A stretch of DNA of 64,000 bases from Endocalyx cinctus (taxonomy: Eukaryota; Ascomycota; Sordariomycetes; Amphisphaeriales; Apiosporaceae), in the NCBI GenBank assembly GCA_001600455.1, contig BCKC01000011.1, positions 1,267,835-1,331,834 on the forward strand, read 5' to 3'. A model generated the notes under the pieces. It had not been told where the DNA came from. It ran no database searches and saw only the letters and a program-made list of their open reading frames with translations. Shown in pieces: positions 11,189 to 22,426 of this stretch (the first letter of the stretch is position 1; each line of letters starts with the position of its first letter). Position numbers and translations under genes: made by a program.

Positions 11189-11668
11189 TAGCAGCCTAGG
11201 TACTTAGTATGTCGGGTGTAACTACTACGTGCTGAGCTAAGTTGACAGCCACTGCCTAGGTAGCTATTTAAGTATTTACCGGCTACCTACCAGTACCTAT
11301 GTACCTACCTAGGTACCTAGGTACCTAGGTAGTTACCTAAGTAAGTTAGGTAGGTGTATACCCTAGGTAGGTACATTCATAATGGATATATAATATTATT
11401 CTTTGTTAGTGAACATTAAGTAACATGTACTGACTTCACTTACTTGTTCTGATTTGCCTGTCTGCTAAGTACCTGTTAAGTACTTAATTACGCAATAGCT
11501 ACTATCAAGTAAGTAAAGTACCTAGGTACATATAGCTGAAGTTAGGTACATTTGCTCAACCTAGTATTCTGGCAGATGCGGGCGTCATCTGTCATTAATA
11601 TCGACAATTGTAATATCCATTGGACCTAGGTAGATATATATTCTATACCTAACCTAGGTATATATACA
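11189..11668. repeat. CCTAGGTA microrepeat island
   Basis: The richest part is 11268-11385, with overlapping copies of ACCTAGGTACCTAGGTA. It ends about 10 bp before the first possible ATG of the macro-domain gene, so it probably contains that gene's promoter. Confidence 0.8.
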
Positions 11669-11695
11669 TATCAAATGTATCGGGCCACTGTCAAA

Positions 11696-12346
11696 ATGGC
11701 TTCAACTTCTATTTCCGAGATTCCTTCCATTAAACTTCTCTATAATCAGAGAAAATTGAACGCCTCTCGCAACGGTACCGTCAATAACGCAAGCGCCATC
11801 CATAATGACCGTGTCTGCCTTTTTCGTGGCGATATAACCAAGCTTTCTGTCGATGCTATTGTAAACGCGGCCAACCGCCGTCTGATCGGAGGAGGCGGTG
11901 TTGATGGTGCTATTCACCGTGCTGCCGGCCCGGCCTTACTTGCAGAGTGTCGTACCTTGCGCGGCTGCAACACTGGCTCAGCTAAGATTACCAACGCCTA
12001 CGACTTACCTTGTAAGAAAGTTATACACGCCGTCGGCCCCGTCTATCACGACGACGATATTGACGAATGCGAGCATCATCTCCGAGGTTGCTATGAATCC
12101 AGCCTGCGCTTGGCCGTCCAGTTCGACCTGAAAACTATCGCCTTTAGTGGCATCAGCACTGGTATTTATGGCTATCCGTCTAACGATGCCGCCGCCATTG
12201 CCTGCTCGACGGTGAAGGACTTCTTGGATGGAAGTGATGGCCAAAAGTTGGACAAGGTTATATTTGTCACCTTTGAGCAGAAAGATGTTCGGGCCTACGA
12301 GGATGCTCTACCGTACGTCATCCTTCTTCTCGATGCCCTCTCATAA
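11696..12346 (+). CDS. Macro-domain protein (ADP-ribose-1''-phosphate / O-acetyl-ADP-ribose / mono-ADP-ribose hydrolase type)
   Basis: Single-exon protein of 216 aa, almost all one macro domain of the MACROD/YmdB class. Diagnostic residues: GDITKLSVDAIVNAANRRL with the catalytic-class Asn, then GGGGVDGAIHRAAG (the phosphate-binding glycine loop), and the second loop SGISTGIYGYP. Family members hydrolyse O-acetyl-ADP-ribose or remove mono-ADP-ribose from acidic residues. I start at 11696 (CAAAATGGC, a strong context) rather than the in-frame ATG at 11675. Length is typical of the fungal single-domain form. It lies directly downstream of the CCTAGGTA island and has no obvious operon-like partner. 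Confidence 0.93.
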   Translation: MASTSISEIPSIKLLYNQRKLNASRNGTVNNASAIHNDRVCLFRGDITKLSVDAIVNAANRRLIGGGGVDGAIHRAAGPALLAECRTLRGCNTGSAKITNAYDLPCKKVIHAVGPVYHDDDIDECEHHLRGCYESSLRLAVQFDLKTIAFSGISTGIYGYPSNDAAAIACSTVKDFLDGSDGQKLDKVIFVTFEQKDVRAYEDALPYVILLLDALS

Positions 12347-13734
12347 GCATTATTAACTTACCTGTGACTAGCCGATTTTTCCCACCCGAGATCGAGAGCG
12401 ACCCATGATGATGGAACCGCAGGGGCTTAAGGTTTGGTAGATGCCCAGCCCTCTTACTATCTGTCTCGGTGCTGCTCGAGAGGAAATAGCTGTTAAAAGA
12501 GGGACGAAGATCATGACAGCATTTATATTAATGATAAATATAGCTTAGTCATGCGTTATGGTTGCGCTCCTGGCGTAGAGAGAGGCTGCTGTGTTATTTG
12601 GATTCTGATCTCCCGTAACGTTTGTGGTGACTGAGCTCAATAGAATTGGCATAAACTTACCATGTGCTCAAGTAACTAAATCGTCGATATGTCTGCGTGC
12701 AGCAACTCTCGGGGTTGGTGTATACATGCGGTTTTTTTTTTTTTTTCAAATACGCCCCAGGGATCATAGATCAAGAGGCCCCGCCTCCTACCTCGATTCG
12801 ACAGGGTGTAGAGGGAAATAATTACTTACTTTGTACTAGGTAACTGACGGTGAGTATCTCCATCTTTCTTCGATTCCTGCCAGATCGCGCCCAGAAGAGT
12901 TAAGAGATCTCCGGCTTGTGAACGATGATTTAACGTGGATAAATCTATGTACGTTTTTTTTTTTTCTTCTTCTTCTTGCAATGGACGGACCTCGTTATTT
13001 TCAACCCGGCTTTTTTATCAGGATGCTTTTTGGAATACTCACTACCCACCTAATCTTGATAGCATATATTTTTCCTACATGAAGCGAAATGGGAAATGTT
13101 TATGATGTATATTGTACATTACTGGTGTAATGGCCAAATTACGTGTATGTGTAGAAGGATGTCTTGGTTATGAGGCTTTAAAACCTGTTAGCTTCGCACC
13201 AGGCAGCGGTGGCTCCGGGGTGGAAAAGAGAATCTCCATATGTTTTGTGAAGCTATTACATTAAAATTTGAAATGATGGTCTCTAGACTCTCTCTCTCAC
13301 TTATATACCATGTCCTATACATAATAGATGGATGTTGTGCGCGTCCCTGTATGGATAATCAAAAAGCCGAGAAATAAACACAGGCGTTATGCAAATTAAT
13401 ACTGTTTTATGCAACCTCATCTTTATTTTAATGAAAATGGCGGGGCTCTGTATTGCGGTTTGGCCGTGATTCTCACCACCTGAACAATAAGTATTTGTTG
13501 ACAATATCAAATCATTGAATCTTTCAAAGGGGCGCAGCTTAGGGTGATACTCTCTTTTTTCTCTTTAACCACTACTGGAATTTAGGTAAAGTAATTATGA
13601 AAATGAAAGTGACGATGAGTTTTTTTTTTTTTTCCCCAGATCTCGTTTATATATAAAGGATAGACTCTTTTGTTATCCCCGCCTTTTTCAATGCTTCTTT
13701 CTCCTATATATCATTACCTATTTAGTACTTCATT
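12347..13734. other. Intergenic, no gene seen
   Basis: AT-rich with several poly-T tracts (12731-12746, 12955-12965, 13620-13633). Short ORFs here have no coding character. Confidence 0.6.
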
Positions 13735-15015
13735 ATGGTGAATAAATTTATTATTATTCAGATCCTCTTCGCCGTGCTTGTCGAACCCTCTCAAGATCGT
13801 GTCCCGGAGTGTCCACAGGATGGTCACCTTATAGCTCACGTACCCGGTTTCTCCTACCAGACCATTCAGGGGACATTGGCTGTGCATAGACAACTCTTGG
13901 ACTGTCTTGACATAAGAGGTCTGGATCTGAGCCTGAGACGAATTGGACTCGGAAAATGGCCCGATCGATGGAACTTGCCATTCCGACCCGCTGGCGGTGA
14001 CCAGTATCCGGCCATGACGTCGCTTAAACTCGAGGGCTACGATTTTCAGCAAAATGACTGGGAAGACTCTCTTGAAAGATGGTATACTCGCCTGGTCTTG
14101 TGGTGGGACACACCCACGCATCGGAGGGACTTCACGAACCTACAGCTTTGGCTCGAGGCCATGGACTGGTCGGCGCTAGAGGCGCTGGAACTTGTAAACT
14201 CTCTCGATCAACACTTCGTCTCGGCCGCGACCCCTCATCTCACAGGACTAAGACACCTCACGGTCCAAGGTAGACCTGGTAAAGACGACCCCAAAACTGT
14301 CGAGGCATTCATCGCCTCTCTCTCCGACCTGGTATGCCTAGAGTCATTTGCGTGGCTAGAGACATTCGATTTTGACATCCTCCGACCAATCCTCGATCGG
14401 ATTGGCTACATGTTGACGCGGTTGGAAATATACTCGAAAGTACCACGCGGTCACGATGCCCCCTCTGAACCCCAAATTAACATGATACGCGCAAAGGCGC
14501 CGAATCTACAGCACGTAGCCCTAGTCATCGACCGCGAGGGTTCCTGGCCTTGGGGGCACTTGAGACAGATCGCCCAATTTCCGTCGCTGCTTACTGTAGA
14601 TATCTGGCTCGAGCTGGAAAGCGACTGTATACGTGAAGCGAATGACTGGGCCCCCATCACCGACTACTGCCACGACGAAGCTGCGGCGTATCGTCAACCT
14701 CTTCTGGACGAGACGTCTGCTCTACAGGTGTTTAGCTTTATGAGGCATGAAAGAAACCGAACAGGCCGGTCGGATTTGCGAAGCCTGACCTTTTATACAG
14801 GAGATTGGCATCACACCTGGGACGGGCCTGGGTACGTATCGGAGTGGTTGGACGGCCGGCGCAAGAAGATAGAGTGTATCTCCATACATAACGAGGAGGT
14901 GCTGAAGATAGGAGGCGAGAAATGCGAGGAGATTACTATAGATCCATACCAGCTAGATCTGGACGAGCATGGAGATACAACCGATCAGTGGGATGGCCAG
15001 TTTATCGAGCTTTAA
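13735..15015 (+). CDS. Leucine-rich-repeat-like fungal protein (F-box-associated type, no F-box seen)
   Basis: Single open frame of 426 aa ending FIEL. From about residue 95 the sequence has irregular LRR spacing (MTSLKLEGYDF, LEALELVNSL, GLRHLTVQGRPG, TRLEIYSKVP, LQHVALVIDREG, LRSLTFYTGDW), as in fungal F-box/LRR proteins. The first residues (MVNKFIIIQILFAVLVEP) are unlike an F-box and mildly hydrophobic. They may be read-through of upstream sequence, with the true start inside or in an unseen upstream exon. The substrate-recognition role is inferred from the repeat type only. Confidence 0.65.
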   Translation: MVNKFIIIQILFAVLVEPSQDRVPECPQDGHLIAHVPGFSYQTIQGTLAVHRQLLDCLDIRGLDLSLRRIGLGKWPDRWNLPFRPAGGDQYPAMTSLKLEGYDFQQNDWEDSLERWYTRLVLWWDTPTHRRDFTNLQLWLEAMDWSALEALELVNSLDQHFVSAATPHLTGLRHLTVQGRPGKDDPKTVEAFIASLSDLVCLESFAWLETFDFDILRPILDRIGYMLTRLEIYSKVPRGHDAPSEPQINMIRAKAPNLQHVALVIDREGSWPWGHLRQIAQFPSLLTVDIWLELESDCIREANDWAPITDYCHDEAAAYRQPLLDETSALQVFSFMRHERNRTGRSDLRSLTFYTGDWHHTWDGPGYVSEWLDGRRKKIECISIHNEEVLKIGGEKCEEITIDPYQLDLDEHGDTTDQWDGQFIEL

Positions 15016-15961
15016 ATATCGGATTGCTAATCCCAGTAGACAACCCTCGGCAGTATCTTAGAGCGATCATATAATTTTGGCCCATAATTTGATAATATTT
15101 CATCCCTCGAAAACGTTCTAGTAGCAACCGAAAATGTTAATATTGGAGATTATTTATGTGAAGCCGGGGCAACACTTCACGGGAAGCAGATATTAGGACT
15201 CATGCTTAACAATGTCGTATATATATATATTTCATACAGTCCCTATGCCAGAATCACACGTTCCAGCATCAGCTGACCAAGTAACCTTAGCTGATCTAAT
15301 AAACTGAATCCTTATTACATACACCCATGGACCTGTATAGTTGAAAGACGGAATGGGTATTCGTTGGAACCGGAAGTTCTAGTTAAAAAGATGCTACGGT
15401 AAGCTTTGGTGTACAACTGGCATGGTGGATTTACAATACCATACACGCTATATCGTATACGGGGTCCTTATGGTACTTACTTAAGCCCAGGACATTCATC
15501 TCCATACCCTTCTTCCTTTTTTTTCTTTTTTTCTTTTCCCCCTTCTAATATGCGAATGATATCCCACACTGACTTCACCTTGCACTACGTGGTTCTCCTC
15601 CATAATTTGTTCCATCAAAATTATAAATGGATAAAGCATCGAACAAACTTGACTACGTCCCAACTCCGCAGAAACATGCGGTTCATATATTTTGAGTCAG
15701 CATTATCTCTCCCTCCAATTATCAACCTAACTTACGGTAACCGGGTAGCTAGGTATCTAGACGCGGGAAGGAAAACCGCGCTAAGTGGAAGACAAGCAAT
15801 AATGGTGACTGTGTCGAGCTCTCTTGGGGACAGCAGAGCCTATATATGGATGATCGTGAAATCTCTTCAGGTATCCATACCCTTCTGGTTGAGTTTCGCT
15901 CATAACGTTCAGTTTCACCTATAGCTCCGCTTCCATGACAGCAGTGTTCCTACCTTCCAAT

Positions 15962-16652
15962 TTACTCGTCATGTGGATGGGAGACATATGGCCCGGGGCT
16001 TTCCAAGGTTGTAGGCATGGTGCGCACTCCGGTACCACTCTTCCTTCTCATTGCCTTGAGCGACGTCCCAATCGCCATGTCTCTCGTTGGTGATACATAT
16101 TCATCATTATCCCAAAGCATTCTACGACCGTTACGTTCAACTAATGCCACATTTACTGGAGTTTTAAAATAAGGCCCGCCTTAGGATCGTCTTTCGATCG
16201 AGCAGATAAACTTGGACATTTCGAAAAAAAGCAGATTGAGGCGATTATCTACTAAGGTGGGTTATATTGGGCAGTCTACTCTGAAGCGCAATTACCTGAC
16301 TGTCTTGACGGGATGGGTATGGATTGAATATACTGTGTAGTCATCACTTCGACGTAGCCAACCGATCTTACCAAAAGGTACTGATTGTAAACTGGCGGGT
16401 CTCAGAGATATACATACTTAGTCGGGCTTGTAGCATCTGGGCAATAAGGGAGGTGTTAATTTGGCGAGAACTTGGCAAGTCCCCTCAGCTTCCCGGCGTA
16501 AAGGAACACCGGGTATGCGACGGAGCATCCCGCACCCAAAAATGGCTCAACGAAAGCGGGATCAATGCCTATTATAAGCCACGTATTGAGTCCCGGCCGA
16601 TATTGTGAGATATCTTCGCCTTGTTGGTTAGGTGGAGACTGAGCAAATTGCT
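15962..16652 (-). pseudogene. Possible membrane-protein gene relic, two exon-like blocks
   Basis: Block 1 (about 16652-16461) opens after CTAG and reads ...SQYRPGLNTWLIIGIDPAF..., then a hydrophobic helix-like stretch (GAGCSVAYPVFLYAGKL) and a stop. Block 2 (16150-15962) reads ERNGRRMLWDNDEYVSP... and ends SHPHDE. Both look coding in composition, but I cannot join them in frame or find an N-terminal part. The (TA)n array lies immediately upstream. Confidence 0.25.
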
Positions 16653-16719
16653 AGCATCGATGATAATAACAAACGTTATCCTGGAGTTATAAGTTGTTAT
16701 GACGATATATTTATATGAT

Positions 16720-16721
<2 letters not shown>

Positions 16722-16785
<64 letters not shown>
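16722..16785. repeat. (CA)n(TA)n microsatellite
   Basis: About ten CA units followed by about twenty TA units. Confidence 0.95.
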
Positions 16786-16789
<4 letters not shown>

Positions 16790-18603
16790 GAAATGGTATC
16801 CTTTCTCTGCTCTCTCGGTAGGTCACGAGATGAAGAGGGACATGGGTGTTTTTTGTTGCGCCGAGTACACCGAACCCTTTACACCTTCAAGTTTTTTTTT
16901 TTTTTTTTTTCTTCGTGTTTAAGAAAGACTGGAGGGGTCGGCTACGGTATCATTGCAAGAAGCAATGAAACGTAAATCTAGTTATAATGATAACAGGCCC
17001 TGGTCATATATAACGAGTAAACGTTAGTGTTTCCGAATTTGTACAAAGTCTGTTGACGAGAAAGGTGAAGAGAATGAGAAGGTGAAGATAGGTGGGGTTC
17101 GCAGAGCGTTGGACTTATCAGATTATTACGCGTATACCGTTGGCATGAAGTAAAAGAAATGGTCACGCCACCTGCATGGAACCGTATTTCCACGTTTTGT
17201 TTTGATGACACCTGATAAGGATGTTTCATCCCTCATTCCCATAAGCTAGAGAACCGGAAAAAATACCTACAGTGTCTACATATACCTGACTGTAGTGTGG
17301 AAAGACTCCATCCAAATATTCACAATCATCTTGACTTTTTTTTTTCTCTTTCTTCCTCTTCTTCTTCTTCTTTCTCTCTTTTCTCTAAGGTGTTCATGTG
17401 AAGGACTTAGTGTATACGTATGTACGTATACTTGTATGTACGGTAATAAACAGGGAATCTATTCTTTTATGCGTACATAGTACACTACCTTTTTTTTTTT
17501 CTTCCTACAAGGGTCCTTGTGAATAAAAATCATTGACCAGGGATTTTGGACTAGGATCGGAACCACTAAGTAGGGTCCCCGTGAAAAAGGTAAGAGGAAA
17601 AAAAAGAAGAGAGAAAAAAAAAGGGAACGGGGAGACGGGTGGATCGATGGATAGAAATGGAGATATATTACACTATATCCCAGGTTTTAATTTATCTGAT
17701 TTATGAATTTATGATAATGTAAACTAATGTGCTATTCGGACTGCCTGCCTTGCATCCTTGGGATCGTACCACTATATCATGCATCACGTATATTGTGTAT
17801 ATCGTGCATATAGCCATCTTCTACATATGTATGCTACACAATATACTGGGCAAAAGAGGTATCTCTGAACGTTACATTCATTATACTACACGAGCATGCA
17901 TAACTCCAAGAGACCTGCTTGTGGCTACGTCACATAAGCATCGCCTTCTGTTTTGTCACGGGCCTTTACGAACGACATCGTTCCATATAAACGTCAACTC
18001 AGAATTAGTTACCACATTTGAGTTTAAAAAAAATGACCGCAAACACGTTTCAGATAAGGGCCGGGGTTCGTAAGAGCCCCCGAGACCAACGACTTAAGTG
18101 ATTCAATCCTTGAGAGTTCATCCCATTCAGCCATTCACTTACCCACGTAATATAGCATAATGATTCCAAGCCCATGTTTATCGATCCACCACTGTACCAA
18201 ATCCATGGGCCAGCCACGGTCATGTCATGGCAGTCGTTACGGTTATGGTAGTCAAGGGTGAAGAACGAGCACCAACGCAGTAAAAAAAAAAAAAAAAAAA
18301 CCCTTTCCTCTTCATATACGGAGTATATAATCAGTTATTATTGTTACCCGGTCTTTCACCGCTAGTTTCCTGTCACGTACCTAGGTTAGAACCATGTAAA
18401 AAGATAGAAAAAATTAAAATATTTTCAAGGTAAAAAAAAAAAAAGACGAAACCAAACCCCGAGAACTTTAAGGGGCAGCGTTTGTAATCGATTGAAAAAT
18501 AAAAATAAAAGTCGTTCCTCAACTTCGATTTGCCACACGTATTCTGAGTAAGGATACGCTGATATCTAACGCATACACAGTACCAGCTTATTTGTCTTGA
18601 TTT

Positions 18604-18649
<46 letters not shown>

Positions 18650-19871
18650 GTATGTATGAATAAGAAGAAAAAAGTTGAGTCTTATCATACCAGGGTACTC
18701 GCTTGCTAGGGCATAATAGCTGCTACAGCCGTAGGCGAGCATGTAAAATCATATTATTTTTTTTTCACACATGTGATGATCAGAATTATGACCACAACCT
18801 CGCGCACTTGCCGCCGTCAAAGTATGACAACGGTCCAGATATATATGTCCGAACCCTGCGAAATCTTCGACGAGTTCCCATAACGGGAGTAGCTTCCAAC
18901 TCGCACGTCTACTGTGTACTGTGTAGAGTCATCTACGTGTATATATGTATGTATATGTATATGTATGTGTACGAAGATATTACCTTCTTAGACGTTCCAC
19001 TATAGTATACATTTATACGACAGGGGCAAACTTGACCAAAAGAGCCAGGCCGGGGTCTTTTCCCCTTGCAAACGTGGCAAACCAATTGAAGATCAACCTT
19101 TCTGACGTGAACCGACCTGGTCCAAAAGCTCCATGTTCCCTCATTTTTTTTTTGGGTACACCGTCGTTTTTTTGCGTATAAGATCCTAGGTGTAAATGGG
19201 TTGGTTGACCGGTAAGATCATCGTTTTCGTCGTATCCACTTTCGGCATGCTTAAAAAAAAAAAAAAAAAGAATAATAAAAACACGGGATAGACCGAGGAT
19301 GAGCTGCTTAAGATCTTTCTCGGCATGCAGAAACGGCCCAGATAAATACCCACCTTCATACAATGCACGCTGAATAGAGTGATAGCTCCAGTATAAGTCT
19401 TCGTAGTGTATAGTATCAGACGCAGGCAGACGGAGACGGGTGAACGAGCTGATGCCTTCTCTTAAAACTCCCTAGCAAGAACATCTGCGCTTGTAGAGTT
19501 AATAACCAAGTCTCCATTACACGATTGTGGCCCCCCCTTGACCCCCTCCCACCCCCCCTAGTTCGAGCCACGGTCGATGATCGTGAAGTTATGGCTGGCA
19601 AGCTTGACAGCGGATAGAAAGATACTCCTCCGAAATTAGGAGATAATAAATTGGGTGCTTATATAACCTAAACTCTTCCGCGGACTATACGATAATAAAA
19701 AATCAGGAAAAAAAAAATAAAGGCCAGTGAATAAATATCAATAAATAAACACAATCACAGCTCTGACCACGTAACATCCCCCCGCCCCCCCCCCCCCCGA
19801 AACCGACAACTTCAAACTTCCTTAAATAATATCCATATGATTTATTTGCTTGCTTCTTTCGATTTGCTATC

Positions 19872-20952
19872 ATGAAATCCGATTCGACCGCGGATATGCA
19901 TCCGACGCACAACGAGAAATCCCCGGCCACGGAGCCCGAGGAAGTTCATGTTGTCACTTCCAAGCCGAGTGGTGTAAGTCAGAATATACCGATTTAGACG
20001 ATTTACGTTATTCTTGTACTTACCAAGCTTGCAGCTTGTACCCCAGATTATGGAGATCGTGTCAATTGCCCACCTCATAACCGAGAGTAACATCAAAGCC
20101 TACGTCCTCCCCGTCATTCTATTCTCTATGTTTGGGGTAGCGTCCGGCGGCGTTACTAGTGATCCAAACCCGAGCTGGCGGGAGATTATCAACGCTTTCC
20201 CCCGCTCGGCGCTCTACGCTTGGCTATACGTCTTTCATTTCGATTGCAGCAATCAGAAGGATCCCGAGTCTATCAAAGAAGACAAGCTCAATAAGCCGTG
20301 GCGAGCCATTCCCTCCGGGCGACTCAGTATAGAGGCCGCCGAGCGATGGTACATCGCGGCGACTTGTCTCTTGGTGCTAGCAAGCGGCCTCTGGCTCGGT
20401 GGGTTTCCGGAGGCACTCGCCTTCATGGTCGAGACTTACATATATGACTACGCAAGCGGTGCTAGCTCTTGGTGGGCCAAGAATATTATCAACGCCCTCT
20501 TCTACGCCACCGGTCAGCTAGGTGCGACTCGAGTGGCGGCCGAGTCTATGACCAACAACTCGCTGGCCAGAGCGGGATACGAATGGTGCATCATTCTCGG
20601 TCTGACTACCTTCACTACGGTCCAGATTCAGGACCTCAGAGATCAAGAGGGTGACGCGGCCCGAGGGAGACGCACGATGCCTATCGCGATGGGCGATGGC
20701 CCTACTCGCTGGATAACGGCGGTACTCATCATGTTTTGGTCTATCGCATGCTCCGCGTACTGGGGAGGTGGCGCGTTGACGGCTGGTTATATTCTACCGG
20801 TCTTTGTTGGAGGCTTCGTATCGTCCCGAACGGTGTTGTCCAGGAGCGTCAAGGCGGATCGAAAGAGCTTTCACCTGTATACCCTGGTGTGGCTACCGGC
20901 ATTGTATTCGATCCCGCTCCTCAGTAAATTCCAATTGTTCACATTCCTTTGA
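19872..20952 (+). CDS. UbiA-family intramembrane prenyltransferase or terpene cyclase
   Basis: Two exons: 19872-19973 (MKSDSTADMH..., donor GTAAGT) and 20035-20952; 339 aa. The first aspartate-rich motif is NQKDPESIKED followed by KLNKPWRAIPSGR; the second is DLRDQEGD near residue 240. These bind Mg-diphosphate in UbiA enzymes. Around them are about seven to nine hydrophobic helices. In fungi this branch includes digeranylgeranylglyceryl-phosphate-synthase-like proteins and the UbiA-type sesquiterpene cyclase of fumagillin biosynthesis. The sequence alone does not separate transferase from cyclase. The short hydrophilic N-terminus has no mitochondrial presequence character, so this is not the ubiquinone enzyme COQ2. 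No P450, PKS or transporter adjoins it, so it stands alone here. Confidence 0.88.
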
Positions 20953-22426
20953 AGCATCACGCGGTCCGCCGCCTGACGTAATTAAACAAAAAGGCTCCGG
21001 GTGGTGAACCCGGCTGGAATGTTTTGCGGGGATAGATGAGTGGTTAAATTCAAGATTTAGAGAGTCTCTGCCCCCCCTCAGAAGCCTACATAACGTGTAG
21101 GGTTGATCTCCTCTCGGGGACAATAAAGATTCAGGATCAATAATAAAGTAGGGAAGGAGAAGTGATAACTACGATGTTATCCGACCTATCATTTCTCTCT
21201 TTTTTCTTCCTCCTATTGCTCTTTTTTCTTTTAAGTTGAGTCGGAATGGAGGACGAGGTAGATGGAAGAGTGGGAAGGGTGCGTTATAAATGGCAACGAT
21301 AGAAACCGATTACATTAAGGGAGAGATACATGTAGATAGGGAAAATAGATACTCGGTGATCGTGCTTAGTATAGGGTGTCGATTTATATATATTTAGCTT
21401 AGGTGATGGATTATTCGGATCTGATGCAGCTGTTCTTCGCTTGGACGTCTTTGCGCATATCGAACCCCCTCAGACCCTTATATTATATGCAGACAGAAAT
21501 CTCCACTTACCACAGCCAATTTGATTATGCTGTGCATACTCCGTACATGGTACAGCGTTCATAGTACAGCGTACATTGTGGAGTGGAACAATAGGTAAAT
21601 TTTTTTGCTTATTACTTAGAAGTAGTCAATTTTACCACTTCTTTGTGCCGGTATCCCTACAGTAGTTGATTATATCGTGCATATAACGCGATGCGCCGCC
21701 GGGACTAAGATCACACGCACGCAGCACTTGCATCTTGCTACCGAATTATCGTCTGTATCGGGTTTAGGTGTCATCCTAGTGTAATAATAACAACGGTCTC
21801 CAACCCGTAATGCCGTTTGCACATCTGTTCTATGAGTATTTTTCCACCCAAATAGGATGGTTAAATATATGCATGATTTAGGAGGCGGATCGAGTTCGAC
21901 ATCCACATGTATTTTTGTTATCATAACTTATCCGTGTGCTCGAAAGCAGAACTACCTCCATTGGAATTATATTTTCTCAGCATGTGAAAACCGACGACAT
22001 CTTTCGGCGAAACCGTTGTCATCTTTTGATTATTTAATCCCGGCGTCATTTTTACATGCCGAAGCATACGTGACAGTGATTCAGACTCGTGCAAGTTTGA
22101 TGGCGGGTGTTGGAATAGGTATCGTGCGAAGGCATTGTTTTAATCATTACAATCGAGGTTATGACGGGGTCGGAGAGATGGAAAATGAAATATTCACCAG
22201 GAGATCACGAACACGAACCGTTGGTTCTAGAACGATTAACATAATGAAATATAGTCTATCCTATTGCGCCAAGCTTACAACATAGGAGACTCATGCTGCA
22301 TATCCGGAAGCTCTACTCCAGCACATTTGTTCTGCCCTTTGTCCGATTCTTCGCTATATCGGCGATCCGTCCGCGATGCAAGTTTGTGGTATCAAAGTAG
22401 GGTACGAGTAACGGGTGATGAGTAAT
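20953..22426. other. Intergenic, no gene seen
   Basis: The longest open frame (21857-22285, +) has irregular composition and no family resemblance. Presumably contains the two convergent 3' ends. Confidence 0.55.

Larger units (their letters stand above)
15016..19871. other. Gene-poor region with microsatellites
   Basis: About 4.9 kb with no convincing complete gene. Holds (CA)n(TA)n at 16722-16785, (TA)n at 18603-18645, long poly-A (18281-18300) and a C-tract (19783-19798). Possible exon relics are listed separately at 15962-16652. Confidence 0.6.

Noticed and set aside
11189..11668. CCTAGGTA island as a telomere remnant
   Set aside because: No TTAGGG units; the same word recurs in several internal islands, so it is a dispersed repeat.
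15406..15924. 172-aa ORF, plus strand
   Set aside because: Driven by a poly-T (Phe) run and AT-rich sequence; no family resemblance or conserved motif seen.
16722..18645. TA and CA arrays as a possible centromere-like or CRISPR-like structure
   Set aside because: Simple microsatellites without spacer-repeat periodicity; too short for a regional centromere.
21857..22285. 142-aa ORF, plus strand
   Set aside because: Irregular composition, no motif, no intron logic, between convergent gene ends.
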